From Streptomyces sp. NBC_00358 (GTDB lineage Bacteria; Actinomycetota; Actinomycetes; Streptomycetales; Streptomycetaceae): a DNA stretch of 64,000 nt. The DNA lies in assembly GCF_036099295.1 (NCBI RefSeq), contig NZ_CP107976.1:5394001-5458000 (forward strand), given 5' to 3'. The position numbers were made by a program, and so were the translations under genes. The notes below the pieces were generated by a model. It saw nothing but the letters and a program-made list of their open reading frames with translations, was not told the DNA's origin and did not search any database. Below, one piece after another: positions 7,752 through 16,735 of this stretch (position 1 is its first letter; every line of letters begins with the position of its first letter).

Positions 7752-8390
7752 TCATCCCGGCCGGGGCCCCGTGAGCGCTGGGCGGGTCAGGCGGAGCATG
7801 CGGGTCAGCCACTGGTCTCCTGTTTCGCGGAGGGAGTGGGAGTCGACGTGAGGGTGGGGGAGCGGTGAGCTGGAGGTGGGGAGGCGGGGCAGGGCCGTGG
7901 TGCCGGTGATCATCGACAGCATCAGGACGGCGGCCGCGCGGACATCCACGTCGGGGAGCAGGGAGCCGTCGCTCCGTGCCCGGCTCAGGGCTCCGTGCAG
8001 GGCGCCGAGCCAGTTGAGGTGGCAGTGGAGCGCCGGGTCGTCGGGGGTCCTGATCTCCTGGGCCAGGCGGGCGCCCGCGCGGACGACCATGTCCGTTTCG
8101 AGGAGGCCCACGAGGGTGTGGGCCATGGCCGTGGCGATCTCGAAGGCCGGAGTCTCGCGCCGCGCCAGCTCCACGAGCGCGGCGCCCGACGTGGCGCAGG
8201 CCTCCGCCTGGACCGCACGGGCGAGATCGGACTTGGCCGCGAAGTGGAAGAACAGGGCGCCCTTGGTGACCTGCGCGCGATCACTGATCGCGGACAGGGT
8301 GGCGCGCTCGTAACCGGCCTGGTCGAACGTGGTCGAGGCGGCTCGGATCAGGTTGCGCCTGGTTCGCTCGGACCTCTCCTGCCTCACCAC
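7752..8390 (-). CDS. TetR-family regulator, ArpA/ScbR γ-butyrolactone-receptor type
   Basis: 212 residues from GTG 8390 (VVRQERSERTRRN), chosen because γ-butyrolactone receptors start just before this QxRSxRTR segment; an upstream TTG at 8444 is open but less likely. The helix-turn-helix spans ~25-55 (LSAISDRAQVTKGALFFHFAAKSDLA), with the KGALxFHF motif characteristic of ArpA/ScbR receptors. The C-terminal domain would bind a butyrolactone or antibiotic ligand. No synthase (ScbA/AfsA) gene is in the window, so this is an orphan or pseudo-receptor. No convincing ARE operator seen upstream. Confidence 0.8.
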   Translation of the reverse strand: MVRQERSERTRRNLIRAASTTFDQAGYERATLSAISDRAQVTKGALFFHFAAKSDLARAVQAEACATSGAALVELARRETPAFEIATAMAHTLVGLLETDMVVRAGARLAQEIRTPDDPALHCHLNWLGALHGALSRARSDGSLLPDVDVRAAAVLMLSMITGTTALPRLPTSSSPLPHPHVDSHSLRETGDQWLTRMLRLTRPALTGPRPG

Positions 8391-8636
8391 GACGCGACCA
8401 CCCGGACGCTCCTTGTCGTTCGGCTGCTGTCTGTCCTGCCGCAAGCGACGCTAGGAACCTGCTTTTGGGTCTGTCAACGGGGCATGGGCGCGCAGATCAT
8501 CTTCACGCCAACGTGGTGACTCGTTGCGGTAACTCGCTTATGGATAAGGCTAGTTGAGGCGTGAAGGAACTTCGGGTGGGGACCGGGGCCGGGGGCTGGA
8601 GCTGGCGGCTGGCGGCTGGGGCAGGGCGGAGTGCGC

Positions 8637-10619
8637 TCAGTTCGGCTGTACGCGGCCGAAGCGGTCCGCGATGTGCAGGTCCGCCTCGATGCGGGTCGCC
8701 GTCGCGTGGAGTTCGGGCAGTACGTCGCGGACGCACTCCTCGGCGGTACGGCGACTGCTGTGCATGGCGACGTTCACCGCGGCCACGGCCCGTCCGCCCC
8801 GGTCGCGCACCGGGACGGCGACGGACCGCAGGCCCTGCTCCAACTCCTCCTCGACCATGGCGTATCCGGCCTTCCGCACCCGGTCCAGTTCGGACGTGAA
8901 CCGCTCCGGGGCCGTGGCGATCGGCGGGGTCGACGGGAACCCGGTCGACGGGTCCGACCGCTCGGGCCGCTCGCCGGAAAGGGCGCCGCCGGGCCGGCCG
9001 GAAACGTCTTCGGGTGGTTCGCCGCCGAGCAGTTCCACCGCGCGGGCCTCCGGAAGGTCGGCCAGGATCACGCGGCCCAGCGAAGTGGCGTACGCGGGCA
9101 GCCGGGTGCCGACGGTGACGTTGACGCTCATGATGCGCCGGGTGGAGACGTGCCCCGTGTACTGGATCTCGTCGCCCGTCAGCATCGCGAGGGACACCGA
9201 GTCGTGCAGCCGCTGGGAGAGTTCGGTCAGATGAGGGGCCGCGATCTCCGGGAGCGAGGTCCGCGAGAGTGGCGGAAAGCCGAGGCCCAGGACTCGCGGG
9301 GTGAGCCGGAAGACGCGGTCGTGGGCGGTGACGTATCCGAGGTGTTCCAGCGTGATCAGGGCGCGGCGCGCGGTCGCGCGGGCGAGCCCGGTCGCCTGGG
9401 CGACCGCGGTGAGGGTCAGTTCGGCGCGGCCCTCACCGAAGGCGGTGATCACGGTCAGCCCGCGGGCCAGCGACTCGATGAACTCCCGCCCCAGTTCGTG
9501 CTTGGAAGCGGCGGTCCAGTCGGCGAGCCCGGACGGGGTTCTAGCGTTGCCGGACGGGGGCCGCGCGTTCCCGGCTTTCGCGGTGTCGTCGTCCCCGCCG
9601 CTCTCCGCGGGCGGCGTCCTTCGCTCCGGGACCGGCTCCCTGTCCAGTGCCAACTCCAGCGCCAACTCCCGTTCCATCTCGGCCACGGCCGTCCGCAGCC
9701 GCGGCAGCAGCGTGTCCCTCAGGTCGGTGGCGGTGTGCCGGCTCGTGTGGCTCACCACGTTCACCACGCAGGCGATCCGCCCCGCCTCCCGTACGGGCAT
9801 CGAGACGGCGACGAGCCCCGGTTCGATCAACTGGTCGTCCAACGCCCAGTCCGTACGCCGCGCTTCGGCCACCCGCGTCTCGAAGTCATCCCCGACCGTG
9901 GGGAGTTGGCCGACAGACGGCGTGGATGTGTACGGCCTGCTCCGTGCCGGTACGGCGGGGAAGCCGCGGTCCTCCGGATCGGCCGCCCGGCGTTCCCGCC
10001 AGCGTGTCCAGTCCTCCTCGTTCCAGTCGGAGGCGAACAGGGGTCCCGGAGCGGTGCGTTCGGCGGGGAGCAGGTCGCCGATGCGGAAGCTCAGGGACAT
10101 CGCGCGGCGCCGGGTCGCCTGGTGGATGAAACGGACGCCGTCCCGGTCACCGACGGCGAGCGACACCGACTCGTCGAGTTCGTCCGCGAGTGCGTCGGCG
10201 TGCGCGTCCAGGAGGCGAGGAAGCCGCAGAGCGGCGAGATAGGCGTTCCCGAGTTCCATCAGACGCGGAGCCAGTACGGCGTCCCGGCCGTCGAGGCGTA
10301 CGTATCCCATGCGGGCGAGGGTCGCCGTGATCCGGTCGACGGTGGAGCGCGCGAGGCCGGTGGCCCGTTCCAGTCCGCTCAGACTGGACACCCCGTCCGC
10401 TTCGGTCAGCCGGCGCAGGACGGCGATCCCACGGATGAGCGGCGTCACCGCCTCTTCGGGCACCTCGGCCCCGTTCCCGGCCCCGATCCCGACCCCGCCC
10501 GCGGGTTCGGAGGCGGACAAGCCGGACCCCGGATTCGAAGACCCCGGATTCGAAGACCGGGGGGCCGACGGTGTGCGACCCGACGGCGTGGGGCTCGGCG
10601 ACATGGGGCTCGATGACAT
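8637..10619 (-). CDS. tandem IclR-type transcriptional regulator (two fused IclR units)
   Basis: 660 residues from ATG 10619, which has GGAG 5 nt upstream; an upstream start at 10676 is possible. After a disordered Ser/Pro tail there are two complete IclR units. The first has a winged helix (about residues 60-115, LSGLERATGLARSTVDRI) and an effector domain; the second has another winged helix (about 375-435, LTAVAQATGLARATARRALITLEHLGYV) and a second effector domain (to the end). Normal IclR proteins are ~250 residues and dimerise, so this is a covalent pseudo-dimer, a design known in PcaR/PobR-like β-ketoadipate regulators of actinomycetes. Target genes are not evident nearby. Confidence 0.85.
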   Translation of the reverse strand: MSSSPMSPSPTPSGRTPSAPRSSNPGSSNPGSGLSASEPAGGVGIGAGNGAEVPEEAVTPLIRGIAVLRRLTEADGVSSLSGLERATGLARSTVDRITATLARMGYVRLDGRDAVLAPRLMELGNAYLAALRLPRLLDAHADALADELDESVSLAVGDRDGVRFIHQATRRRAMSLSFRIGDLLPAERTAPGPLFASDWNEEDWTRWRERRAADPEDRGFPAVPARSRPYTSTPSVGQLPTVGDDFETRVAEARRTDWALDDQLIEPGLVAVSMPVREAGRIACVVNVVSHTSRHTATDLRDTLLPRLRTAVAEMERELALELALDREPVPERRTPPAESGGDDDTAKAGNARPPSGNARTPSGLADWTAASKHELGREFIESLARGLTVITAFGEGRAELTLTAVAQATGLARATARRALITLEHLGYVTAHDRVFRLTPRVLGLGFPPLSRTSLPEIAAPHLTELSQRLHDSVSLAMLTGDEIQYTGHVSTRRIMSVNVTVGTRLPAYATSLGRVILADLPEARAVELLGGEPPEDVSGRPGGALSGERPERSDPSTGFPSTPPIATAPERFTSELDRVRKAGYAMVEEELEQGLRSVAVPVRDRGGRAVAAVNVAMHSSRRTAEECVRDVLPELHATATRIEADLHIADRFGRVQPN

Positions 10620-10753
10620 GGGCTCTCCGATGCGGCTCTCAGAGGAGCACCGTCCGGCGGTTCTCGGATGAGCCACCGTGTGGCGGATCTCAGAGGAGCC
10701 ACGGTAGTGCTTGCCCGGCCGCCGAAGCGGGTCGGCCGCCTCCCGACACGGGC

Positions 10754-10781
10754 GCCGACCTGCCGCGCGCGGCAGGTCGGC
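10754..10781. terminator. perfect 28-bp palindrome downstream of the M6 protease gene
   Basis: GCCGACCTGCCGCG is followed directly by its reverse complement. It lies 73 bp beyond the stop of the minus-strand protease gene and likely terminates it. Confidence 0.6.
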
Positions 10782-10854
10782 GGTCCCGTTCCAGGGGCCC
10801 GTACGGTCTGTACAGAGATCAGTACGGCGGTCAGTACAACGGTCCGTTCCGCGG

Positions 10855-12129
10855 TCAGCGGCGCGTCACGTACACCCGGTATTTCCCCGCGGCGTTCTCC
10901 GACGCGACCTGGACGGTCACCCCCGCCTTCGTGTCCTTGAAGGTCTCACCGGGGGCGTAGGGCGCGTCGGAGAGCTCGGCCTGGACGTTGGGGGAACGGG
11001 TGCAGCCGCCGCTGTCGCGGTGGGAGTCCGACACCGTCACGGGTCCGTTCCCGGTGTCCACGTCCGCGTCGACCTTGTAGATGAGGATGCCGGGACGGCA
11101 GACCGCGGAGTCGTTGCCCGCGTGGGTGCGCAGTTCGAGGACGTACCCGCTTCGGGCACTGGTCGGTATGACGACGAGCTTGGCGCCGCCGCGCAGGGCC
11201 AGCGGGGTCAGCGTGTACTCGCTGGTGCCGCGCGCCGCCGCGCAGCTGACCTGGGAGGCGTCGAGCCACCCCAGCTTCCACTTGTGCCAGCCCAGGAGGT
11301 CGTTGTCGGCTCCCCAGTCCTCGCTCATGATGTCCCAGTGCCCGACCGCGCCGCCGCCGTCCTGGGTGTAGAGGTCGGGGAGGCCGAAGGTGTGGCCGTT
11401 CTCGTGCGGCAGTACGCGGTAGCCGGTGTCGGCGTAGGAGCCCGAGCCGTCGTCCTGGCGGCTGTAGACGAAGGACGCGTTGGCGACGGGCACGCCGTCG
11501 GCGACCGGCGCCTCGGTGTTGCCGGCGAAGGTCACGGACAGCACGGTGTCCAGCGCGGACGGCCCGGCGTTCGGGGTGACCAGCACGTTCAGGATGTCGT
11601 ACGAGCGGAAGTCGACCTCGGGATCGGCGGCGGCCACGATGTCCTGGACCAGTTCGCGGTAGCCGGGATCGAAGGGCGCGCCTCGTTCTATGCCGTACGC
11701 CTTGAAGGGCTTGGGCATGCGCAGCCAGTGCCGGACGGGGGCCGCGGGGCGGTAGTCGAGTCGGCCGTAGGAGGCGGTGCGGAACCATTCCTGCGTCTTC
11801 GGGAAGAACTCGGCGTACCGGTCGAGGGCGCTGCCCTTGCCGGGCGCGTCGGAGAAGTCGACCATCAGGGTGAGCGCCCGGAGGGTGCCGGTGGAGCGGG
11901 CGTAACCGGGTGTGGTCGGGATGCCTTCCCCCATCTGGACGCCCGACGGGCCGTTGATCATGCAGGGGCCGAGCGCCGTGGAGCGGGCCAGCGCGGTGGA
12001 GCCCGCCGTGGCGGAGCCGGCCGTCAGGTGTCCGGTGCCGGCGGAGGTGCTGACCGCCAGCGTCAGCACGGTCACCGTGGCGAGCGCGGCCGCACGGCGC
12101 GGGCGTATCCGGCGGCTGGACGGCTGCAT
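10855..12129 (-). CDS. secreted M6-family metalloprotease
   Basis: 424 residues with a Sec/Tat-like signal: twin-Arg/Lys-rich start (RRIRPRR), hydrophobic AAALATVTVLTLAV and a small-residue cleavage zone near 30-35. The catalytic zinc motif is H242-E-N-G-H246 followed by TFGLPDLY, the extended HExxHxxGxxD form of the M6 (immune inhibitor A-like) family. It should be an extracellular zinc endopeptidase. The C-terminal part is a β-rich domain (TVQVASENAAGKYRVYVT). It is transcribed alone and is divergent from the TetR gene at 12490. Confidence 0.88.
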   Translation of the reverse strand: MQPSSRRIRPRRAAALATVTVLTLAVSTSAGTGHLTAGSATAGSTALARSTALGPCMINGPSGVQMGEGIPTTPGYARSTGTLRALTLMVDFSDAPGKGSALDRYAEFFPKTQEWFRTASYGRLDYRPAAPVRHWLRMPKPFKAYGIERGAPFDPGYRELVQDIVAAADPEVDFRSYDILNVLVTPNAGPSALDTVLSVTFAGNTEAPVADGVPVANASFVYSRQDDGSGSYADTGYRVLPHENGHTFGLPDLYTQDGGGAVGHWDIMSEDWGADNDLLGWHKWKLGWLDASQVSCAAARGTSEYTLTPLALRGGAKLVVIPTSARSGYVLELRTHAGNDSAVCRPGILIYKVDADVDTGNGPVTVSDSHRDSGGCTRSPNVQAELSDAPYAPGETFKDTKAGVTVQVASENAAGKYRVYVTRR

Positions 12130-12489
12130 GCGGGGGCCCTTCGCTCCACGGCAGCCACCCGGTACCCGACTGCACCCTTTCGATCACCCTGTGTCGCCGA
12201 CGCGCCGGGCGCGCGCTGGATGGGACCGATCGGGTTCATCTCGGGGGCACCTGAAAACGGGCTCCGGCCGAGAGGGTGCGGGCGGGTTCGAGGAGGTCGC
12301 GGAGGTCTCCGGGGGAGGCCGGGGAGGGCGAACAGTCGCCCGCTACGCGAGTGTGACGCAGGTCACGTATTTCTCTCCCGGGCGGGGAAATAACCGGGGA
12401 TCGTTTCCCCGTTTAGTCATACGTCCGAGCGAAACGGGGAGCGAATCCCCGGATCGCATTCAAGATCCGAGATCTTCGAGGAGTACGTC
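12130..12489. promoter_or_regulatory. divergent intergenic region with nested inverted repeats (protease / TetR)
   Basis: No gene seen in 360 bp. Near the TetR start there are nested inverted repeats: GGGGAAA (12385) with TTTCCCC (12404), and TCCCCGTTT at 12406-12414 with AAACGGGGA at 12432-12440. They are good candidates for the binding site of the TetR regulator encoded just downstream. Confidence 0.5.
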
Positions 12490-13134
12490 GTGGACACCGC
12501 AACCCCCGTGCAGCGTCGAGTGGCCCGGCCCCGTGCCGACGCCCTGCGCAACCGGGAGCGGATCGTCGCAGCCGCCCGCGAGATGTTCGTCGAATTCGGC
12601 GCCGAGGTGCCGTTCGACGAGATCGCCCGCCGGGCAGGTGTCGGCAACGCCACGCTGTACCGTAACTTCCCCGACCGCGACGCCCTCGCCCGCGAGGTCG
12701 TGTGCTCGGTGATGGACCGCACCTCGGAGTGGGTCGAGGAGGCTCTGGCAGCGGGTGGCGACGCCTTCGACTCGTTGAGCGGTTTCGTGCACTTCGCCGC
12801 CGACGAGCGGATCGGTGCCCTGTGCCCGATGCTCGCCGAGAACTTCGACAAGGACCACCCCGACCTGGTCGCCGCGCGCGACCGGATCACCGATCTGATC
12901 GAGCAGCTGATGGCCCGCGCGCGCGAGGCCGGACAGTTGCGCCCCGACATCGAGCTGGGCGATCTGATGATCGCCGTCAGCCAGCTCACCAGGCCGTTGC
13001 CGGGCACCGCGTGCCAGGGCATCGACCGCTTCGTGCACCGTCATCTGCAGCTGTTCCTGGACGGTATGCGGGCCCCGGCCCGCTCCGTACTGCCCGGAGT
13101 GGCCGCCACCGTGGAGGAACTGCGACGAGTGTGA
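12490..13134 (+). CDS. TetR-family regulator, likely repressor of the adjacent DHA2 pump
   Basis: 214 residues from GTG 12490. N-terminal HTH at ~20-65 (RERIVAAAREMFVEFGAEVPFDEIARRAGVGNATLYRNF) and a C-terminal ligand domain of the SbtR-like class (LCPMLAENFDKDHPDLVAARD; TRPLPGTACQGIDRFVHRHL). It lies 172 bp upstream of, and co-directional with, a drug-efflux gene, the usual arrangement for local repression. Inverted repeats upstream of it suggest autoregulation. Confidence 0.87.
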   Translation: MDTATPVQRRVARPRADALRNRERIVAAAREMFVEFGAEVPFDEIARRAGVGNATLYRNFPDRDALAREVVCSVMDRTSEWVEEALAAGGDAFDSLSGFVHFAADERIGALCPMLAENFDKDHPDLVAARDRITDLIEQLMARAREAGQLRPDIELGDLMIAVSQLTRPLPGTACQGIDRFVHRHLQLFLDGMRAPARSVLPGVAATVEELRRV

Positions 13135-13306
13135 CATCACAACTCGTACAGCCAGTAGAGCGCACGTACACCTCGTAACTCGTCGCGCGTGAGGCGCACT
13201 CGTCATCAGGGACGAGTCGTGCCGAGCCGCTTCCCGGCCGTCAGCGTCGACGAGCCGTCCCTTGTCACTGAATTTTTCGCTACGAAGTCCCGGAGTGGGT
13301 ACCCCC

Positions 13307-14863
13307 ATGTCTGAAACAGGAACCATCAAGGCAGTCCCGGACCCAGCGTCCGACGCGCACAGCAACCGCTGGAAGGCGCTCGTCTTCATCGCGCTGGCCC
13401 AGCTCATGGTGGTGCTCGACGCCACCATCGTGAACATCGCGCTGCCCTCCGCCCAGCAGGACCTGGGTATTTCGGACGGCAACCGGCAGTGGGTCGTCAC
13501 CGCGTACGCCCTCGCCTTCGGCGGTCTGCTCCTCTTCGGCGGCCGTATCGCCGACCTGTGGGGCCGCAAGCGGGCGTTCGTCGTGGGCCTGGTCGGCTTC
13601 GCGGCGGCCTCCGCGCTCGGTGGCGCGTCGCAGAGCGGCGGGATGATGTTCGGCGCCCGCGCGCTTCAGGGTGTGTTCGGCGCGCTGCTCGCGCCCGCCG
13701 CGCTCTCGCTGCTCGCCGTGATGTTCACCGACGCCAAGGAGCGCGCCAAGGCCTTCGGCATCTACGGTGCGATCGCCGGTGGCGGTGGCGCCGTCGGCTT
13801 CATCCTCGGCGGTGTCCTCACCGAGTACATGAACTGGCGCTGGACCTTCTTCGTCAACATCCCGTTCGCGATCGTCGCGGCCGCGGGCGCGTACTTCGTC
13901 ATCCGTGAGCCGAAGGGCGGCCGCAACCGTTCGCCGCTCGACATCCCCGGCGTGGTCCTGTCGACCCTCGGTCTGGTCTCCCTCGTCTACGGCTTCACCC
14001 GCGCCGCGTCCGACGGCTGGGGCGACTCCGTGACGGTCGGCCTGTTCGTGGCCTCGGTCCTGCTGCTGGCCGCGTTCGTCCTGACCGAGTCCAAGGTCAA
14101 GGCCCCGCTGCTGCCCCTGCGCGTCCTCACCGAGCGCAACCGCGGCGGCGTCTACCTCTCCCTCGGTCTCGCGATCATCGCGATGTTCGGCACGTTCCTC
14201 TTCCTGACCTACTACCTGCAGATCGTGAAGGGCTTCTCGCCCATCTCCACCGGCTTCGCCTTCCTGCCGATGGTCGCGGGCATGATCACGGGCTCCACGC
14301 AGATCGGTGCCCGCCTGATGACCCGGGTCGCGCCGCGGCTGCTGATGGGCCCCGGCTTCCTGACCGCCGCGGTCGGCATGCTGCTGCTGACGCAGCTGGA
14401 GATCGGTTCCTCGTACTCCACCGTGGTGCTGCCGGGCCTGCTGCTTCTCGGCCTCGGCATGGGTACGGCGTTCATGCCGGCCATGTCGCTCGCCACGTAC
14501 GGCATCGAGCCGCGTGACGCCGGTGTCGCCTCTGCGATGGTCAACACCTCGCAGCAGGTCGGCGGCGCGATCGGTACGGCCCTGCTCAACACGATCGCCG
14601 CCTCCGCGACCACCGCCTACATCAAGGACCACATGGCGGGCGCCGGTACCAAGGCGCAGCAGCAGCTCGTCCAGGCCGAGGGCATGGTGCACGGCTACAG
14701 CAACGCGATCTGGTTCGCCGTCGGCATCCTTGTCCTCGCCGCGGGAATCGCCTTCACCCTGATCAACACCGGCCGTCCGGACGGCTCCGTGGTCGTCGGC
14801 TCCGGTTCGGGCGGCGGCGCGGGCGTGGAGGACGAACTGAAGGTGCCGGTCATCGCCCACTGA
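13307..14863 (+). CDS. MFS multidrug efflux pump, DHA2 (14-TM) family
   Basis: 518 residues from ATG 13307. Fourteen hydrophobic segments are expected; motif A is seen as GGRIADLWGRKRAF around residue 75-88 and the DHA2 hallmark LDATIVNIALPSAQQDL in TM1. The C-terminus is a Gly/Ser-rich cytosolic tail. A proton-driven exporter of lipophilic drugs or antibiotics is the usual role; substrate cannot be told. Preceded by its probable TetR regulator. Confidence 0.9.
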   Translation: MSETGTIKAVPDPASDAHSNRWKALVFIALAQLMVVLDATIVNIALPSAQQDLGISDGNRQWVVTAYALAFGGLLLFGGRIADLWGRKRAFVVGLVGFAAASALGGASQSGGMMFGARALQGVFGALLAPAALSLLAVMFTDAKERAKAFGIYGAIAGGGGAVGFILGGVLTEYMNWRWTFFVNIPFAIVAAAGAYFVIREPKGGRNRSPLDIPGVVLSTLGLVSLVYGFTRAASDGWGDSVTVGLFVASVLLLAAFVLTESKVKAPLLPLRVLTERNRGGVYLSLGLAIIAMFGTFLFLTYYLQIVKGFSPISTGFAFLPMVAGMITGSTQIGARLMTRVAPRLLMGPGFLTAAVGMLLLTQLEIGSSYSTVVLPGLLLLGLGMGTAFMPAMSLATYGIEPRDAGVASAMVNTSQQVGGAIGTALLNTIAASATTAYIKDHMAGAGTKAQQQLVQAEGMVHGYSNAIWFAVGILVLAAGIAFTLINTGRPDGSVVVGSGSGGGAGVEDELKVPVIAH

Positions 14864-14942
14864 CGGCCCTCGGTACCCCGGCACTTCGCCCACGGCGCGT
14901 GCACGGGTACCCCGGGTACTTCGCCCACGGCACGTAGCGCGT

Positions 14943-14975
14943 GTACGGGCGGGGGTGGGGACGCCCCGCCCGTAC
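14943..14975. terminator. hairpin downstream of DHA2 pump
   Basis: GTACGGGCGGGG pairs perfectly with CCCCGCCCGTAC across a 9-nt loop; first of two tandem hairpins between convergent genes. Confidence 0.55.
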
Positions 14976-14985
14976 CACTCCGAAG

Positions 14986-15024
14986 GACTGCCCCGGCTCC
15001 GAACTCGACGGAGCCGGGGCAGTC
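14986..15024. terminator. strong hairpin between convergent pump and marR genes
   Basis: 16-bp perfect stem GACTGCCCCGGCTCCG / CGGAGCCGGGGCAGTC with a 7-nt loop; no T run, as is common for Streptomyces terminators. Confidence 0.7.
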
Positions 15025-15170
15025 GCCTGTCCGGGCCCCACGGCCGGCCCCGGGCGCTCGCCTTTCGTGTGGCGCACATGACGTATGCGCTGCCGCGTCC
15101 GGCGCACGTGCCGCACGTGACGCGCCCGACCCGCCTGACCCACGTGACGTGCCTGACCCACGTGACGCGT

Positions 15171-15680
15171 CTAGCGCAGCCAGGGCAGGTCCGCGCCCGC
15201 GTCCTTCGGCTGGAGCCCCTCGGCGATGATCAGCATGGCCTCGCCGAAGGCCTTCTGCTGGTCCGGGCCGAGCCGGTCGAACAGGGCCTGGCGTACGGCG
15301 GCCACATGGCCCGGCGCGCTGCGCCTCAGCACTTCGTAGCCCGCGTCGGTCAGTACCGCGAACTGCCCCCGCTTGTCGGACGGGCAGTCCTCGCGGCGCA
15401 CCCAGCCGCTCTTCTCCAGACGCGCGATGGCGTGCGAGAGCCGTGAGCGGGTGATCTTCGCGTTCATGGCCAGTTCGGTCATCCGCAGCCGGCGGCGCGG
15501 CGACTCGGCGAGCTGCACGAGAAGCCCGTAGTACATGTGCGGCATGCCCGCGTCGCGCTGGAGCTGGCGGTCGAGGTGGTCATCGAGGAGGGTCGTGGCG
15601 TGCATGTACGCGCGCCAGATGCGCTGTTCCTCGTCGGTGAGCCAGCGCGGCTCTTCAGCGGGAGCGGGTGCCGAGTTCAT
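15171..15680 (-). CDS. MarR-family regulator, divergent from a dioxygenase
   Basis: 169 residues from ATG 15680 (an upstream in-frame extension to 15719 is AT-rich promoter sequence). Winged helix around residues 55-125 with LRMTELAMNAKITRSRLSHAIARLEKSGWVRREDCPSDKRGQ, typical of MarR proteins. The divergent LigB-type dioxygenase and the arrangement recall MhqR/aromatic-responsive MarR pairs. Three AT-rich palindromic sequences lie in the shared promoter region. Confidence 0.87.
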   Translation of the reverse strand: MNSAPAPAEEPRWLTDEEQRIWRAYMHATTLLDDHLDRQLQRDAGMPHMYYGLLVQLAESPRRRLRMTELAMNAKITRSRLSHAIARLEKSGWVRREDCPSDKRGQFAVLTDAGYEVLRRSAPGHVAAVRQALFDRLGPDQQKAFGEAMLIIAEGLQPKDAGADLPWLR

Positions 15681-15703
15681 GTACTCCACTGTACGAGCCT
15701 CTT

Positions 15704-15784
15704 CTTGAAAATTAAACAAACGGGGCGTACCGTCGGCCTCGACGTAGAACTTGAGAGTTTAAGTAACTGCTTCAAATATCAAGC
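15704..15784. promoter_or_regulatory. probable MarR operators in the marR-dioxygenase divergent promoter
   Basis: Three related AT-rich imperfect palindromes: CTTGAAAATTAAAC (from 15704), ACTTGAGAGTTTAAGT (15749-15764) and GCTTCAAATATCAAGC (15769-15784). All share CTTnA...TnAAG ends and stand out in a 72% GC background, consistent with multiple binding sites for the divergent MarR protein. Confidence 0.55.
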
Positions 15785-15828
15785 ACCGCGTCGTACGATC
15801 GGACGCGAAGCCTCTGGAGGGAGCCGCC

Positions 15829-16635
15829 ATGTCCGCCGCCACCGAGGAGCGCCCCGCACAGGAGCGCATGCCCGCTCTCTATCTCAGCCATGGCGCCCCG
15901 CCGCTCGCGGACGACCCGGTCTGGCCCGGCCAGCTCGCCGCCTGGTCCGCCGGCCTGCCCCGCCCCAAGGCGATCCTCATGGTCTCCGCCCACTGGGAGG
16001 AGGCCCCGCTCGCCGTCGGCGCGATCGAGACGGTCCCCCTGGTGTACGACTTCTGGGGCTTCCCCGAGCACTACTACCAGGTGACGTACGCCGCGCCCGG
16101 CGCCCCGCGGCTCGCCGAATCCGTACGGAAGCTGCTGCGCGCGCCCGGTACGCCGGTGCAGGACATCCCGGAGCGCGGACTCGACCACGGCGCGTACGTC
16201 CCGCTGGTGGAGATGTTCCCCGAGGCCGACATCCCGGTGCTCCAGATCTCCATGCCGACGCTCGACCCGGTCCGGCTGTTCGAGATCGGCCGGAAGCTGG
16301 CGCCGCTGCGCGACGAGGGTGTGCTGATCGTCGGCTCCGGCTTCTTCACCCACAATCTCGCCGCCCTGCGGCACACCGGCGGGGGAGTCCCCACCTGGTC
16401 GAGCGAGTTCGACGACTGGGGGCACCGCGCGCTGGAGGCCGGTGACGTGGACGCCCTGCTCGACTTCGAGCGCAAGTCCCCGGCGGGCCGGCTCGCCCAC
16501 CCGCGCACCGAGCACTTCGCCCCGCTCTTCGTGACCATGGGCGCGGCGGAGGCCTCGGGGGAGCTCGACGCGCAGCGGTCGGTGATCGACGGATTCTGGC
16601 TCGGGATGGCGAAGCGGTCGGTGCAGTTCGGCTGA
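15829..16635 (+). CDS. LigB-type extradiol ring-cleavage dioxygenase (DODA/YgiD family)
   Basis: 268-residue class III extradiol dioxygenase. Metal-binding His candidates: His21 (YLSHGAP), His54 (VSAHWEE), the DHGAYVPL His near 118, and FFTHNL. These proteins open catechol-type rings, for example DOPA, using Fe2+ or Zn2+. Usual family length is 260-280. A GGAGG ribosome-binding site precedes ATG 15829. Divergent MarR gene suggests induction by aromatic or quinone compounds. Confidence 0.87.
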   Translation: MSAATEERPAQERMPALYLSHGAPPLADDPVWPGQLAAWSAGLPRPKAILMVSAHWEEAPLAVGAIETVPLVYDFWGFPEHYYQVTYAAPGAPRLAESVRKLLRAPGTPVQDIPERGLDHGAYVPLVEMFPEADIPVLQISMPTLDPVRLFEIGRKLAPLRDEGVLIVGSGFFTHNLAALRHTGGGVPTWSSEFDDWGHRALEAGDVDALLDFERKSPAGRLAHPRTEHFAPLFVTMGAAEASGELDAQRSVIDGFWLGMAKRSVQFG

Positions 16636-16735
16636 GCGCCCGGCGTTCCTGATCGGGGAAGACCCGACGGCACCCCGTCCGAACGGCACCCCGGGGAAGG
16701 CGGATCGCGCCGCCGGCTCCCCTGGAGGGCGAGCT

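Larger units (their letters stand above)
14864..15170. other. convergent intergenic region with direct repeats
   Basis: No gene in 307 bp. It holds an imperfect direct repeat of about 35 bp (GGTACCCCGG...TTCGCCCACGGC, twice from about 14871), two strong hairpins annotated separately, and two copies of CCTGACCCACGTGACG near 15140-15170. Confidence 0.6.

Noticed and set aside
8391..8636. γ-butyrolactone receptor ARE operator
   Set aside because: No convincing 22-26 bp pseudo-palindrome found upstream of the ArpA-like gene.
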